Shown here one piece after another: positions 32,126-41,136 of a stretch of DNA of 64,000 nucleotides. The translations under genes were made by a program, and so were the position numbers. The notes beneath the pieces were generated by a model. That model saw nothing but the letters and a program-made list of their open reading frames with translations. It ran no database searches and was not told the DNA's origin. Where the stretch lies: positions 33,085 to 97,084 of the forward strand of contig PEWE01000010.1 in NCBI GenBank assembly GCA_002779605.1. Direction: 5' to 3'. The DNA is from Zetaproteobacteria bacterium CG06_land_8_20_14_3_00_59_53. Lineage in GTDB: Bacteria; Pseudomonadota; Zetaproteobacteria; Mariprofundales; Mariprofundaceae. Numbering within the stretch: position 1 is the stretch's first letter; each line of letters starts with the position of its first letter.

Positions 32126-32808
32126 TGCGCATCTGGGATTTAAACCCCGGCTATCTGGACCGCAAACGGCTGCTGGGTGAACACCGTGAATTACACGGCC
32201 TGTTCAATATCGTTTCCCTGCATAAAAAAGGATATTCGCATCACCCTGAAACCCTGCGCTGGGTCAACCACCTCCCTGCTCTGTGTATGCGTCATGGTCT
32301 GCTGGTTTCGGAAATGCTGCTGAGGGGCTACAGGCATCACTCGCCGCTACCGGAGATCGCTGAAGATATAAGCTGGCCTGCCATCCGGATCGACCCGCCC
32401 ATCAGACAGTTCGAACTGCTGGCAGACAAGCAGCAGCATGAAGATTCGGCGCGCATCCCGCTACCGGATAACGCACAACAGCTATGGGCACAGCACAAGT
32501 ATTCGGTGATGGCGCGCGAACCCGCTCTGTATTCGCGCATCGGGCCGGAAATGGCGCAGGGAATCTACCGCACGGATATCTCCGGTCTGGCGGAACTGCT
32601 GATCGCCACCCTGCGCAAGCGCCCCTCACCCGGTCACTTGAGCAACGCTTTGCATCACATGTGGGGATACGTATCCGATTCAGGTATCTCCAAGCCAGAT
32701 AATAGCGCCGAACTGTTGCAGACTATCCGGCATCTGGTCACCGAACGCAGGGAAAAATACCTGCTCGAAAGCACTGCTTTATCAGAGCTGCAAGCATGGG
32801 TAAGCTGA
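32125..32808 (+). CDS. Pyrimidine-dimer DNA glycosylase (T4 endonuclease V-like) fused to DUF1722 (YbgA-like)
   Basis: N-term MRIWDLNPGYLDRKRLLGEHRELHG...GYSHHPETLRWVNHLPALCMRHGLLVSEMLLRGYRHHSPL (EHREL as DenV EYREL); C-term HKYSVMAREPALYSRIGP...LSNALHHMWGYVSD resembles YbgA. Confidence 0.72.
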   Translation: MRIWDLNPGYLDRKRLLGEHRELHGLFNIVSLHKKGYSHHPETLRWVNHLPALCMRHGLLVSEMLLRGYRHHSPLPEIAEDISWPAIRIDPPIRQFELLADKQQHEDSARIPLPDNAQQLWAQHKYSVMAREPALYSRIGPEMAQGIYRTDISGLAELLIATLRKRPSPGHLSNALHHMWGYVSDSGISKPDNSAELLQTIRHLVTERREKYLLESTALSELQAWVS

Positions 32809-32812
32809 CGGC

Positions 32813-33301
32813 ATGGAAAGGATTTTAGTCAGCGCCTGCCTGCTGGGCGAAAAGGTACGTTACGACGGCAGCTCATGCGCCGTGCATGGCCTGCTCGACA
32901 CCTGGGCGAAACAGGGACGCATCGTATCGATGTGCCCGGAAGTGGCGGGCGGCCTTTGCATCCCCCGCGCCCCCGCCGAGATCGTTGCTGTTGATGCAGC
33001 AGCCATACTGCGCGGCACGGGACGGGTGCAGAAAAAAGACGGCGGCGATGTCACCCATGCCTTTGTGGACGGTGCCGAGAGGGCGCTGGCGCAATGCTGG
33101 GAGCACAAGATCAAGATCGCCATTCTCAAAGAGGGCAGCCCGTCCTGCGGTAGCAGTCTGGTGAACGATGGTCGCTTTTCCGGCAGCAAAATTACCGGAC
33201 AGGGTGTAACCACCGCCCTGCTAACCGGCCACGGCATTTCGGTGTTCAACGAGAGCCAGATGGAAGCAGCCGCGCGGCGACTTGCCGAACTCGAAGCGTA
33301 A
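32813..33301 (+). CDS. DUF523 protein (TudS/RudS-type desulfidase family)
   Basis: SACLLGEKVRYDG, MCPEVAGGL, LKEGSPSCGSS conserved Cys positions. Confidence 0.85.
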   Translation: MERILVSACLLGEKVRYDGSSCAVHGLLDTWAKQGRIVSMCPEVAGGLCIPRAPAEIVAVDAAAILRGTGRVQKKDGGDVTHAFVDGAERALAQCWEHKIKIAILKEGSPSCGSSLVNDGRFSGSKITGQGVTTALLTGHGISVFNESQMEAAARRLAELEA

Positions 33302-33302
33302 C

Positions 33303-33971
33303 ATGGCTAACCAGACCCTCGATCTCAGCGACGAGTTATACCGATATCTGCTCAGCGTCGGCGTGCGCGAACCGGATGTGCTGATGGAACTGCGCGAGGC
33401 CACCGAAGCCGAGGAAATGTCGATGATGCGCTCGGCCCCCGAGCAGGGACAGTTCATGGCCCTGCTGCTCAAGCTGATGGGCGCCAGCCATGTGCTGGAG
33501 ATCGGCACCTTCACCGGCTATGCCACGCTGTGGATGGCGCTCGCCCTGCCGCGCGACGGCAAGCTCGTGACCTGCGATGTTTCGGAGCGCTGGACCTTTA
33601 TCGCGCATCGATTCTGGGAGCAGGCCGGCGTGCAGGGTCGCATCCACCTGCATCTGCGCCCGGCGATTGAAACCCTCGATGAACTACTGGAACTCGGTGG
33701 TGCCGCCTCGTTCGATTTCGCCTTCATCGATGCCGACAAGGAGAACTACGGCACCTACTTCGAGGCCTGCCTGCAACTGGTACGCCCGGGCGGTATGATC
33801 GCCGTGGATAACACCCTGTGGGGCGGCAGGGTGGTGGACGATGCCAACCGCGAGGCCAGCACCGAAGCCATCCGCGCTTTCAACCGCAAACTCATCGACG
33901 ATCCGCGTTTCGATCTTTGCATGCTGCCGGTCGCCGATGGTCTGACCCTTGTCCTGAAAAACCACGTCTGA
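33303..33971 (+). CDS. O-methyltransferase (caffeoyl-CoA OMT-like)
   Basis: [54 protein letters not shown]. Confidence 0.88.
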   Translation: MANQTLDLSDELYRYLLSVGVREPDVLMELREATEAEEMSMMRSAPEQGQFMALLLKLMGASHVLEIGTFTGYATLWMALALPRDGKLVTCDVSERWTFIAHRFWEQAGVQGRIHLHLRPAIETLDELLELGGAASFDFAFIDADKENYGTYFEACLQLVRPGGMIAVDNTLWGGRVVDDANREASTEAIRAFNRKLIDDPRFDLCMLPVADGLTLVLKNHV

Positions 33972-33972
33972 C

Positions 33973-34854
33973 ATGCCGGTCGGTTACTTCGAAGTCATCA
34001 GCAGGCGCATGCATATCTACCTGCGCCTGATGCGCGCCGACAGGCCCATCGGCACCTATCTGGTCGCATGGCCGATGCTGTGGGCGCTGTGGTTTGCGGG
34101 CAACGGTCATCCCGATGCCGGCCTTGTACTCATCTTTCTGGCCGGCGCCTTCTTGATGCGCTCCGCAGGGTGCGTGATCAACGACTTCGCGGACCGCAAC
34201 ATCGACCCGCATGTCGAGCGCACCAGGGCCCGCCCGCTGGCCGCCGGCGAAATCTCATCCAAAGAAGCCCTGGGTCTGTTTGTCGTGCTCTGCCTGACCG
34301 CCTTCGCACTGGTGCTGTGCACCAACCGGCTGACCGTTTACCTGTCTGTCGGCGGTGTGGCGCTGGCCGCGCTTTATCCATTCATGAAGCGCTACACGCA
34401 GTGGCCACAGGTGTTTCTCGGCGCCGCCTTCGGCTGGGCCGTGCCCATGGCCTTCGCCGCACAATCCGGCGAAGTACCGGCTGCAAGCTGGTTGATCTTT
34501 GCTGCCAATGTATGCTGGGTGGTGGCCTACGACACGATGTATGCCATGGTGGATCGCGACGACGATGTGAAAATCGGCGTGAAATCCACGGCCATCCTGT
34601 TCGGTCACTGGGACCGGCACATCATCGGCCTGTTCCAGCTTGGGTTTTTCGCCCTGATGATCGCCGCCGGCCGTGTCTTCGATGCCAGCTTGCTGTACTA
34701 CGCCGGACTGGGCGTCGCTGCCGGTTTCGCCATCTATCACCAGCGGCTTATATTCACACGCCAGCGGGAAGCCTGTTTCAGGGCCTTCCTGAACAACAAC
34801 CTGCTCGGCGGCGCCGTCTTCGCCGGTCTGGCTCTGAGCTATCTGTTCACTTGA
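33973..34854 (+). CDS. ubiA: 4-hydroxybenzoate polyprenyltransferase
   Basis: [49 protein letters not shown]. Confidence 0.93.
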   Translation: MPVGYFEVISRRMHIYLRLMRADRPIGTYLVAWPMLWALWFAGNGHPDAGLVLIFLAGAFLMRSAGCVINDFADRNIDPHVERTRARPLAAGEISSKEALGLFVVLCLTAFALVLCTNRLTVYLSVGGVALAALYPFMKRYTQWPQVFLGAAFGWAVPMAFAAQSGEVPAASWLIFAANVCWVVAYDTMYAMVDRDDDVKIGVKSTAILFGHWDRHIIGLFQLGFFALMIAAGRVFDASLLYYAGLGVAAGFAIYHQRLIFTRQREACFRAFLNNNLLGGAVFAGLALSYLFT

Positions 34855-34977
34855 TTCAGGCCTCGAAATGCCGGGTGAGTTATATCACCGGCATTCATCG
34901 GTCGAGTTCCTCAGACTTTCCGCATCAGGAAAACAATATCTGCACGCTGGCATGAATCGTGCTTTCAAAACAAAAGG

Positions 34978-35115
34978 ATGCGAAAAATGGCAGGAGCAAA
35001 ATGCGAGATGGTGGATAACTGCAGACACTGGAATCAGCGTCCGGAAAGGAAGCCGCTCGTTCCTATTTTTGTGCTGCTGCTTTTATTCCTTCTGCTCTCC
35101 GCGCTTCTCTTCTAA
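34978..35115 (+). CDS. Small C-tail-anchored membrane protein (45 aa)
   Basis: Below ORF-track cutoff: MRKMAGAKCEMVDNCRHWNQRPERKPLVPIFVLLLLFLLLSALLF; alternative start at 34987. Confidence 0.4.
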   Translation: MRKMAGAKCEMVDNCRHWNQRPERKPLVPIFVLLLLFLLLSALLF

Positions 35116-35169
35116 AGGCGCCCAGAGGAGAGAATGATACATGCGAAGAATCCCGGAAGCGCAGAAAAA

Positions 35170-35622
35170 ATGATCCATATCGTGGATGACGATGAACTGA
35201 TACTCGCTGTGATATCCGAACTCGGAAAAACATTCGGCTTTCAGTCCAGGCGCTTCCGCAATCCTTTGGACTACCTCGCATTGGCCGGTTCCAGCGCCTA
35301 TAAGAGTCCCGCCGCGGTCTTCTGCGATGTCGTGATGCCCGAGATGAACGGCTTTGACATGATGCATCAGGTGCATGAACTGCATCCGAATATCCGCTTC
35401 GTGATGATCAGCGGAAAATCTCAGAGCGCGCATCCATACTGCTCCGAGGCTTGTATTTTTCTGGTCAAACCCATCAGTTTCGGGCAGATGGAGAAGACCT
35501 TCCAGCACCTGAGGACCTGCAACGAATGCGGCCCTGCCGCCACACTGGTGAATGCCTGGCCGGATAACCGCGACCATTTCGCCACATGCAAGCAGAAATG
35601 CCCCTTCGATTCTGAGATCTGA
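35170..35622 (+). CDS. Single-domain response regulator with Cys-rich C-terminal tail
   Basis: IHIVDDDE, CDVVMPEMNG phosphosite, MISGK, VKP; tail LRTCNECGP..DNRDHFATCKQKCPF; ORF opens at 35134. Confidence 0.85.
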   Translation: MIHIVDDDELILAVISELGKTFGFQSRRFRNPLDYLALAGSSAYKSPAAVFCDVVMPEMNGFDMMHQVHELHPNIRFVMISGKSQSAHPYCSEACIFLVKPISFGQMEKTFQHLRTCNECGPAATLVNAWPDNRDHFATCKQKCPFDSEI

Positions 35623-35721
35623 CCATCCGGACCGGTTTGTTTACCGGTTTCCGGCTCTGCCATGCGAACAGTGCTACCGCAACCGCTGCACAGAGAGGGG
35701 AAAGCGGTTAGGGTGCCGCGC

Positions 35722-36894
35722 ATGGTCAAGATCCTGTTTCATTTCGGCGAGTTATCGCTCAAGGGCAAAAACCGGCGGCTGTTCGAGAAGCGCATGGCGC
35801 GCAATATCCGCGGCGCGCTGAAGGGCGTGCTGCTGCCCGACGGGCTGCATCGGGAATACGGGCGCATGGTGGCGGAGGTGACGCAGACCTCTCCCGGACT
35901 GCTGCAACATCTCGCACTGCTGCCGGGCGTGCGCAATTTCTCGCTGGTGCACGAGACCGGGTTGAGTCTCGAGTCCATGAAGCAGACAGCCAAACAGGCC
36001 GTGCTCGCCGATTACGGCGACAATGTCGCCGGCACCCCGTTCCGAGTCACATCCAAACGCAGCGACAAGCGTTTTCCGCATCCGTCCATGGAGATCAATT
36101 ACGAGATCGGCGGATTTCTGAAAACCGAACTCGGCCTGTCTGTGAACCTCAGCGAACCGGTGATGGATGTGCGCGTCGAGGTGGGGCTGGATGCGGCCTA
36201 TATCTACACGCGCAAGATTCCCGGCATCGGCGGCCTGCCGGTGGGCACCTCGGGCAAGGGAGTGGTGCTGTTCTCCGGCGGCATCGATTCGCCGGTCGCC
36301 GCCTATACGATGATGAAGCGAGGCATGAGTGCCACGCTGGTGCACTGCTACAACAGCACCATCAACCGCGACTTCGCCAAAATCAAAGACCTGGCGCGGC
36401 AACTGTCCCGCTATCAGGGTCACATCAAGCTGTATCTGATCGATCTGGAGGAGTTCCAGCGGCACGCCATCGCACTTGTGCCGCCCGAATACCGCATGAT
36501 CATCTATAAGCGCCAGATGATCCGGGAAGCAGCCAGGATCGCAGACAAGGTCCACGCGCAGGCGCTGATCACCGGCGATTCGCTGGGACAGGTCGCCAGC
36601 CAGACACTGGGCAACATCCAGGCGATCTACGATGCATCCCCGCTGCCGCTGCTTTCGCCGCTGATCGGTTCGGACAAGGAGGAGATCATCGCACTTGCCC
36701 GGCGTATCGGCACCTTCGATATCTCCATCGAGGAATATTGCGACATCTGTTCCTTTTTGATCTCCAAGCATCCGGAAACGAACGGCAAACGTTCCATGGT
36801 GGCTCAGTATGAAGCGCAACTGCCCACCGGCAGCATCGAGTGCCCGGTAACACTGCGTGTCTTTGACGATGGCGAGGATGCGGCGCAGGTTTGA
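35722..36894 (+). CDS. thiI: tRNA uracil 4-sulfurtransferase ThiI (no C-terminal rhodanese domain)
   Basis: FHFGELSLKGKNRRLFEKRM, THUMP region, VVLFSGGIDSPVAAYTMMKRG PP-loop; ends ~390 aa without rhodanese extension. Confidence 0.92.
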   Translation: MVKILFHFGELSLKGKNRRLFEKRMARNIRGALKGVLLPDGLHREYGRMVAEVTQTSPGLLQHLALLPGVRNFSLVHETGLSLESMKQTAKQAVLADYGDNVAGTPFRVTSKRSDKRFPHPSMEINYEIGGFLKTELGLSVNLSEPVMDVRVEVGLDAAYIYTRKIPGIGGLPVGTSGKGVVLFSGGIDSPVAAYTMMKRGMSATLVHCYNSTINRDFAKIKDLARQLSRYQGHIKLYLIDLEEFQRHAIALVPPEYRMIIYKRQMIREAARIADKVHAQALITGDSLGQVASQTLGNIQAIYDASPLPLLSPLIGSDKEEIIALARRIGTFDISIEEYCDICSFLISKHPETNGKRSMVAQYEAQLPTGSIECPVTLRVFDDGEDAAQV

Positions 36895-36931
36895 GCTCAC
36901 CCGTACCACGTCATCCGGCTCAGGAGGCAGC

Positions 36932-37822
36932 ATGATCCGCATCGTTTATGTGAGCTTCGCTGCCAGCCCCTTTGAAAAAGAGGATCTGCTGCATCTGCTC
37001 GCCAAATGCCGCGGCAACAACACCGAACAACAGATCACCGGTCAGCTGATCTACAGCGAAGGCACCTTCATGCAGGTGCTGGAGGGTCCGCGCGAAGCGG
37101 TGGACGCCACCTTCGCGCGCATCAAAAAGGACACCCGCCATCACAATGTGACGCTGATCGAGCGCGTCACCATCGACGAGCGGCAGTTCGGCGAATGGAG
37201 CATGGGCTTCAAGACCCTGACCCGCGAGCAGATGCAGGACATCGAAGGCTACGACTATCATCTGGATGACGATGTGAAGGGCAAGGCAGGGGCGTATTCC
37301 AGCCAGATTTTCGCACATGAACTGATGAAGTTCGTCAAACAGCAGTATGTCGCCGAGATGTCGCGCGAAGTGCTCACCCTGAAGCAGCATGACAAATCCC
37401 TGATGGGATATCTCAATAATCTGGTACGTTACACGGTGATGGCTCTGGCCGTGCTGATGGCCTTCGTGGTGCTGTGCGGCGTGGTGCTGATCGGTGTTGA
37501 ATTATACGAAACCCTGCGTGATTCGCCCGATACCCTGCTCAGCATCAGCGGCATCACCTCGACCTTCGCCTCTTTTCTGGCCGTGCTGATCGCCATCGAT
37601 ATCTTCATCAATATCTCGCTGTATGTACGCCGGCATGTGATCGCCGTGCGCCTGGTGGTGGCCACCGCGCTGATGGCCGTGGCACGGAAAATCATCGTGC
37701 TGGATTTTGCCGGTATCGAACCAGTCCAGGTGATCGCCATGGCAGCCATCGTGGCGGCCCTCGGCTTCAGTTATTACTTCCTGTCGCGGCTGAAGGAAGA
37801 TCAGGTGGTCAACGATGAGTGA
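36932..37822 (+). CDS. BLUF-domain blue-light receptor with C-terminal PsiE-like membrane domain
   Basis: Y6, N30, Q48, W89, M91 match SlrPixD Y8/N32/Q50/W91/M93 at constant offset; C-term VVATALMAVARKIIVLDF...SYYFLSRLK resembles PsiE; AGGAGG RBS. Confidence 0.85.
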   Translation: MIRIVYVSFAASPFEKEDLLHLLAKCRGNNTEQQITGQLIYSEGTFMQVLEGPREAVDATFARIKKDTRHHNVTLIERVTIDERQFGEWSMGFKTLTREQMQDIEGYDYHLDDDVKGKAGAYSSQIFAHELMKFVKQQYVAEMSREVLTLKQHDKSLMGYLNNLVRYTVMALAVLMAFVVLCGVVLIGVELYETLRDSPDTLLSISGITSTFASFLAVLIAIDIFINISLYVRRHVIAVRLVVATALMAVARKIIVLDFAGIEPVQVIAMAAIVAALGFSYYFLSRLKEDQVVNDE

Positions 37823-38088
37823 CAAGGCACAGATGGAGAAAACCGAGGCCGAGTGGAAGACGGAGCTGAGCGAAGAGCAATTCCGCATCTGCCGCAAAAA
37901 AGGCACCGAGCGCGCCTTCACCGGCGCCTTCTGGGACCATCACGATAGCGGCGTGTACTGCTGCGTCTGCTGCGGTGCGGGCCTCTTCTCCAGCAACGAC
38001 AAGTTCGATTCCGGCACCGACCGGCAAGCGCTACTGCATCAACTCCGCGGCGCTCTCATTCAAACCGGGCAAGGATTCAGCAGGCTGA
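37815..38088 (+). pseudogene. msrB: Methionine-R-sulfoxide reductase B pseudogene (internal deletion plus frameshift)
   Basis: Intact N-term WKTELSEEQFRICRKKGTERAFTGAFW...CCVCCGAGLFSSNDKFDSGT, then a jump in another frame to PTGKRYCINSAALSFKPGKDSAG*. Confidence 0.8.
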
Positions 38089-38161
38089 TGATTCATAACG
38101 TCTGGCATGTTTCCGATTGGCAAGGGCAACGCTAGAGTGACGCGACCAGTCAGGAGAGCTT

Positions 38162-39553
38162 ATGTCCAAAGACAAACTCTGGGGCGGCCGTTTCAACGCC
38201 CCGATCAATGAATTCGTCGAGCAGTTCAACGCATCCATCGATGTGGATGGACGCATGTACCGCGAGGATATCGCCGGTTCGCGTGCGCATGCCCGCATGC
38301 TGGGACAGCAGGGCATTCTTTCGGATGCCGATGTAAAGCAGATTCTTGCCGGCCTGAACGACATGGAGAAGGCTATCGAGGAAGGTGCGCTGCCATTCAC
38401 TGTAGCGCTGGAAGATGTGCATATGAACATCGAGGCCCGCCTGACCGAGAATATCGGAGATGCCGGCAAACGCCTGCACACCGCGCGCAGTCGTAACGAT
38501 CAGGTAGCCACCGACACCCGCCTGTTCCTGCGCCGCCGTGTTGATGAAATCCAGATCCGCATACGCACTCTCCAGACTGCGCTCGTCAATTTGGCACAAT
38601 GCCATGCCGATACCATCATGCCCGGCTTCACGCATCTGCAGACCGCGCAACCGGTTACCTTCGGGCACCATCTTCTGGCCTATGTCGAAATGCTAAGACG
38701 CGATGCCGGTCGTTTTGCCGATGCCCGGGCCCGCATGAACCAGTGCCCGCTGGGTTCGGCAGCACTGGCCGGCACCACCTTCCCGATCGACCGCCATGCC
38801 ACGGCGCGCGAGCTGGGTTTCGATGCGCCCTGCGCCAACTCGCTGGATGCGGTATCGGATCGCGACTTCGTGCTGGAGCTGCTGGCCGCCTGCTCGATCT
38901 GCGCGGTGCACCTGTCGCGCTTCTCCGAAGAGGTGATTCTGTGGATGAGCGCGCAGTTCCGCTTCATCGACCTGCCGGATGCCTTCTGCACCGGCTCTTC
39001 CATCATGCCGCAGAAGAAGAATCCGGATATGCCCGAACTGGTGCGCGGCAAGACCGGTGGCATCATCGGCGGCCTGGTCGCCATGCTGTGCACCGTCAAA
39101 GCCCTGCCGCTGGCCTACAACAAGGACATGCAGGAAGATAAAGGCGCGGTGTTCGATGCCTTCGATCAGCTCGAAGGGTGCCTGCGTGTGTTCGCCGACA
39201 TGCTGCCCGGCATGAAGGTGAATAAAGTGATCATGCACAAGGCCGCATCATCAGGCTTTTCCACGGCCACCGATCTGGCCGATGCGCTTGTGCGCGCCGG
39301 TATCCCGTTCCGCGAGGCACACGATATCGTCGGACGCAGCGTGTCCTGGTGCATCGAGCACGACACTGAATTGCATCAGATGGATGCGGCAGCCTGTGCG
39401 GCGATCGATGCTCGACTGACGGTCGCCATGACCTCGCAGCTTTCTGTCGAGGCCTGTGTGGCAGCACGTAATCATATCGGCGGCACGGCTCCGGATCAGG
39501 TCCGGACTCAATGTGCTGCGTGGACACAGAAGCTGGAGGCAGACAATGCGTAA
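38162..39553 (+). CDS. argH: Argininosuccinate lyase
   Basis: LWGGRFNAPINEFVEQFNASIDVD; GSSIMPQKKNPDMPELVRGKTG. Confidence 0.96.
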   Translation: MSKDKLWGGRFNAPINEFVEQFNASIDVDGRMYREDIAGSRAHARMLGQQGILSDADVKQILAGLNDMEKAIEEGALPFTVALEDVHMNIEARLTENIGDAGKRLHTARSRNDQVATDTRLFLRRRVDEIQIRIRTLQTALVNLAQCHADTIMPGFTHLQTAQPVTFGHHLLAYVEMLRRDAGRFADARARMNQCPLGSAALAGTTFPIDRHATARELGFDAPCANSLDAVSDRDFVLELLAACSICAVHLSRFSEEVILWMSAQFRFIDLPDAFCTGSSIMPQKKNPDMPELVRGKTGGIIGGLVAMLCTVKALPLAYNKDMQEDKGAVFDAFDQLEGCLRVFADMLPGMKVNKVIMHKAASSGFSTATDLADALVRAGIPFREAHDIVGRSVSWCIEHDTELHQMDAAACAAIDARLTVAMTSQLSVEACVAARNHIGGTAPDQVRTQCAAWTQKLEADNA

Positions 39554-39953
39554 TCTTATTCTGGGCGGTTTGATCGCCCTGGTAGCCCTCGCAGGCTGCG
39601 GCAAGAAAGAGTTTCCGCAACCGGACACCAGCGAGCCGCTGCGCATCGTGAACCTGCAATGGTCGAAAGAGGTCAGCGTCATCACCATGAAATTCACCAT
39701 CGTCGGCGGCTATGGCAACGTCGGTTACCAGATCGATCGCGCTGTGTCCGATAACGTGTGCAACTGCCTGACCGGGTGGCAACGTTTTCTGGAGCAGGAA
39801 ACGCTGCCCAATCGCAAGGGTGTGGAGCAGATGCGCAATGTGATGCTGAGCTACAAACGCGATTTTGCTTTCCGTATCCGCGCGATTGATTCAGCCGGCA
39901 ACCTGAGTCCATGGAGCGCGCCGATGCAGGCCCGTGCCGACGAGCCCCGTTGA
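39546..39953 (+). CDS. Small lipoprotein
   Basis: Lipobox LIALVALAGCGKKEF; overlaps argH end. Confidence 0.7.
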   Translation: MRNLILGGLIALVALAGCGKKEFPQPDTSEPLRIVNLQWSKEVSVITMKFTIVGGYGNVGYQIDRAVSDNVCNCLTGWQRFLEQETLPNRKGVEQMRNVMLSYKRDFAFRIRAIDSAGNLSPWSAPMQARADEPR

Positions 39954-41134
39954 GTCCGTCGCGACATCGTCTGGATACCCTCGGAGCCTATCCGTTCGAG
40001 CGCCTGAAGGTCCTGCTCAGCGGCATCACAGCGCCCGCAGGTCTCGCGCATATCGATGCCGGAGCCGGTGAGCCGCGCCTGCCGCTGCCACCCTTCGTCG
40101 CCGACACCTTGCAGGCCAATCTCTCCGGCTTCTCTCGCTATCCGACCACCAAAGGTTCGGATGCGTTGCGCAACACCGTGGCCGACTGGTTGACCCGCCG
40201 CTATGGCTTGAAGGAAATTCACGCCGATTCCCAGATACTCAGTGCCAACGGCACCCGCGAGGCGTTGTTCGCCGTGGCGCATGCGCTGGTCGATCCGGAT
40301 TCGCGCGAAAAGGCCTATGTGCTGATGCCCAATCCGATGTACCAGATCTATCTGGGCGGCGCGATTCTGGCCGGCGCTGAGCCCTACTTCATGCCCTGCA
40401 CACCGGCAACCGGATTTGCCCCCGATCTCGCTGCCGTGCCCGAAGAGGTATGGCGGAACACCGCATTCATCTATGTCTGCTCGCCATCCAACCCCACCGG
40501 CTGGATCGCCGGCGAAAACTGGTACCGGGATCTGTTCGCGCTGGCCGACCGCTTCGATTTCAACATCGTCTCCGACGAATGCTATTCCGAGATATATATG
40601 CATCAGCCGCCCGTCGGCCTGTTGCAGATCGCAGAGGGTCTTGCCCGAACAGGATTCAGCCGCTGTCTGGTGATGAACTCGCTGTCCAAGCGCTCGGCAC
40701 TGCCCGGCATGCGCTCCGGTTTTATCGCCGGCGACGCCGCGCTGATCGGGCGTTTTGCCAAGCTGCGCACCTATACCGGACCGGCCACGCCGGTTCCGTT
40801 GCAGCAGGTGGCCGCCGCTGCATGGTCGGACGAGACGCATGTCGAGCGGCATCTGGCCGTGTACCGCCGGAGTCTTGAGGCGTTCTTCGAGGCTTACGGC
40901 GAAGGCGAGCCGCCGGAGGGTTCCTTCTTCGTCTGGCTGCCGGTGAGCGATGGCGAGGCCTTTGCCAAAGCAGCCTACGCGCAGCAGGCCGTCACCATCC
41001 TGCCCGGCGCCTATCTTTCAGCCGACGATGCTTCCGGAAACAACCCCGGCAAGGGCTTCATCCGTGCGGCCCTGGTCGACGGTCCCGAAAAGGCCGCCGA
41101 GCTTGCCCGCCGACTCCGTCAAGTCAGGATTTAA
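39950..41134 (+). CDS. dapC: Succinyldiaminopimelate aminotransferase
   Basis: Class I/II aminotransferase (NSLSKRSALPGMRSGF PLP site) upstream of dapD; TTG start is a guess. Confidence 0.75.
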   Translation: MSPSRHRLDTLGAYPFERLKVLLSGITAPAGLAHIDAGAGEPRLPLPPFVADTLQANLSGFSRYPTTKGSDALRNTVADWLTRRYGLKEIHADSQILSANGTREALFAVAHALVDPDSREKAYVLMPNPMYQIYLGGAILAGAEPYFMPCTPATGFAPDLAAVPEEVWRNTAFIYVCSPSNPTGWIAGENWYRDLFALADRFDFNIVSDECYSEIYMHQPPVGLLQIAEGLARTGFSRCLVMNSLSKRSALPGMRSGFIAGDAALIGRFAKLRTYTGPATPVPLQQVAAAAWSDETHVERHLAVYRRSLEAFFEAYGEGEPPEGSFFVWLPVSDGEAFAKAAYAQQAVTILPGAYLSADDASGNNPGKGFIRAALVDGPEKAAELARRLRQVRI

Positions 41135-41136
41135 TC

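Noticed and set aside
35752-36942. 396-aa minus-strand ORF opposite thiI
   Set aside because: Shadow ORF; sense strand has clear ThiI motifs.
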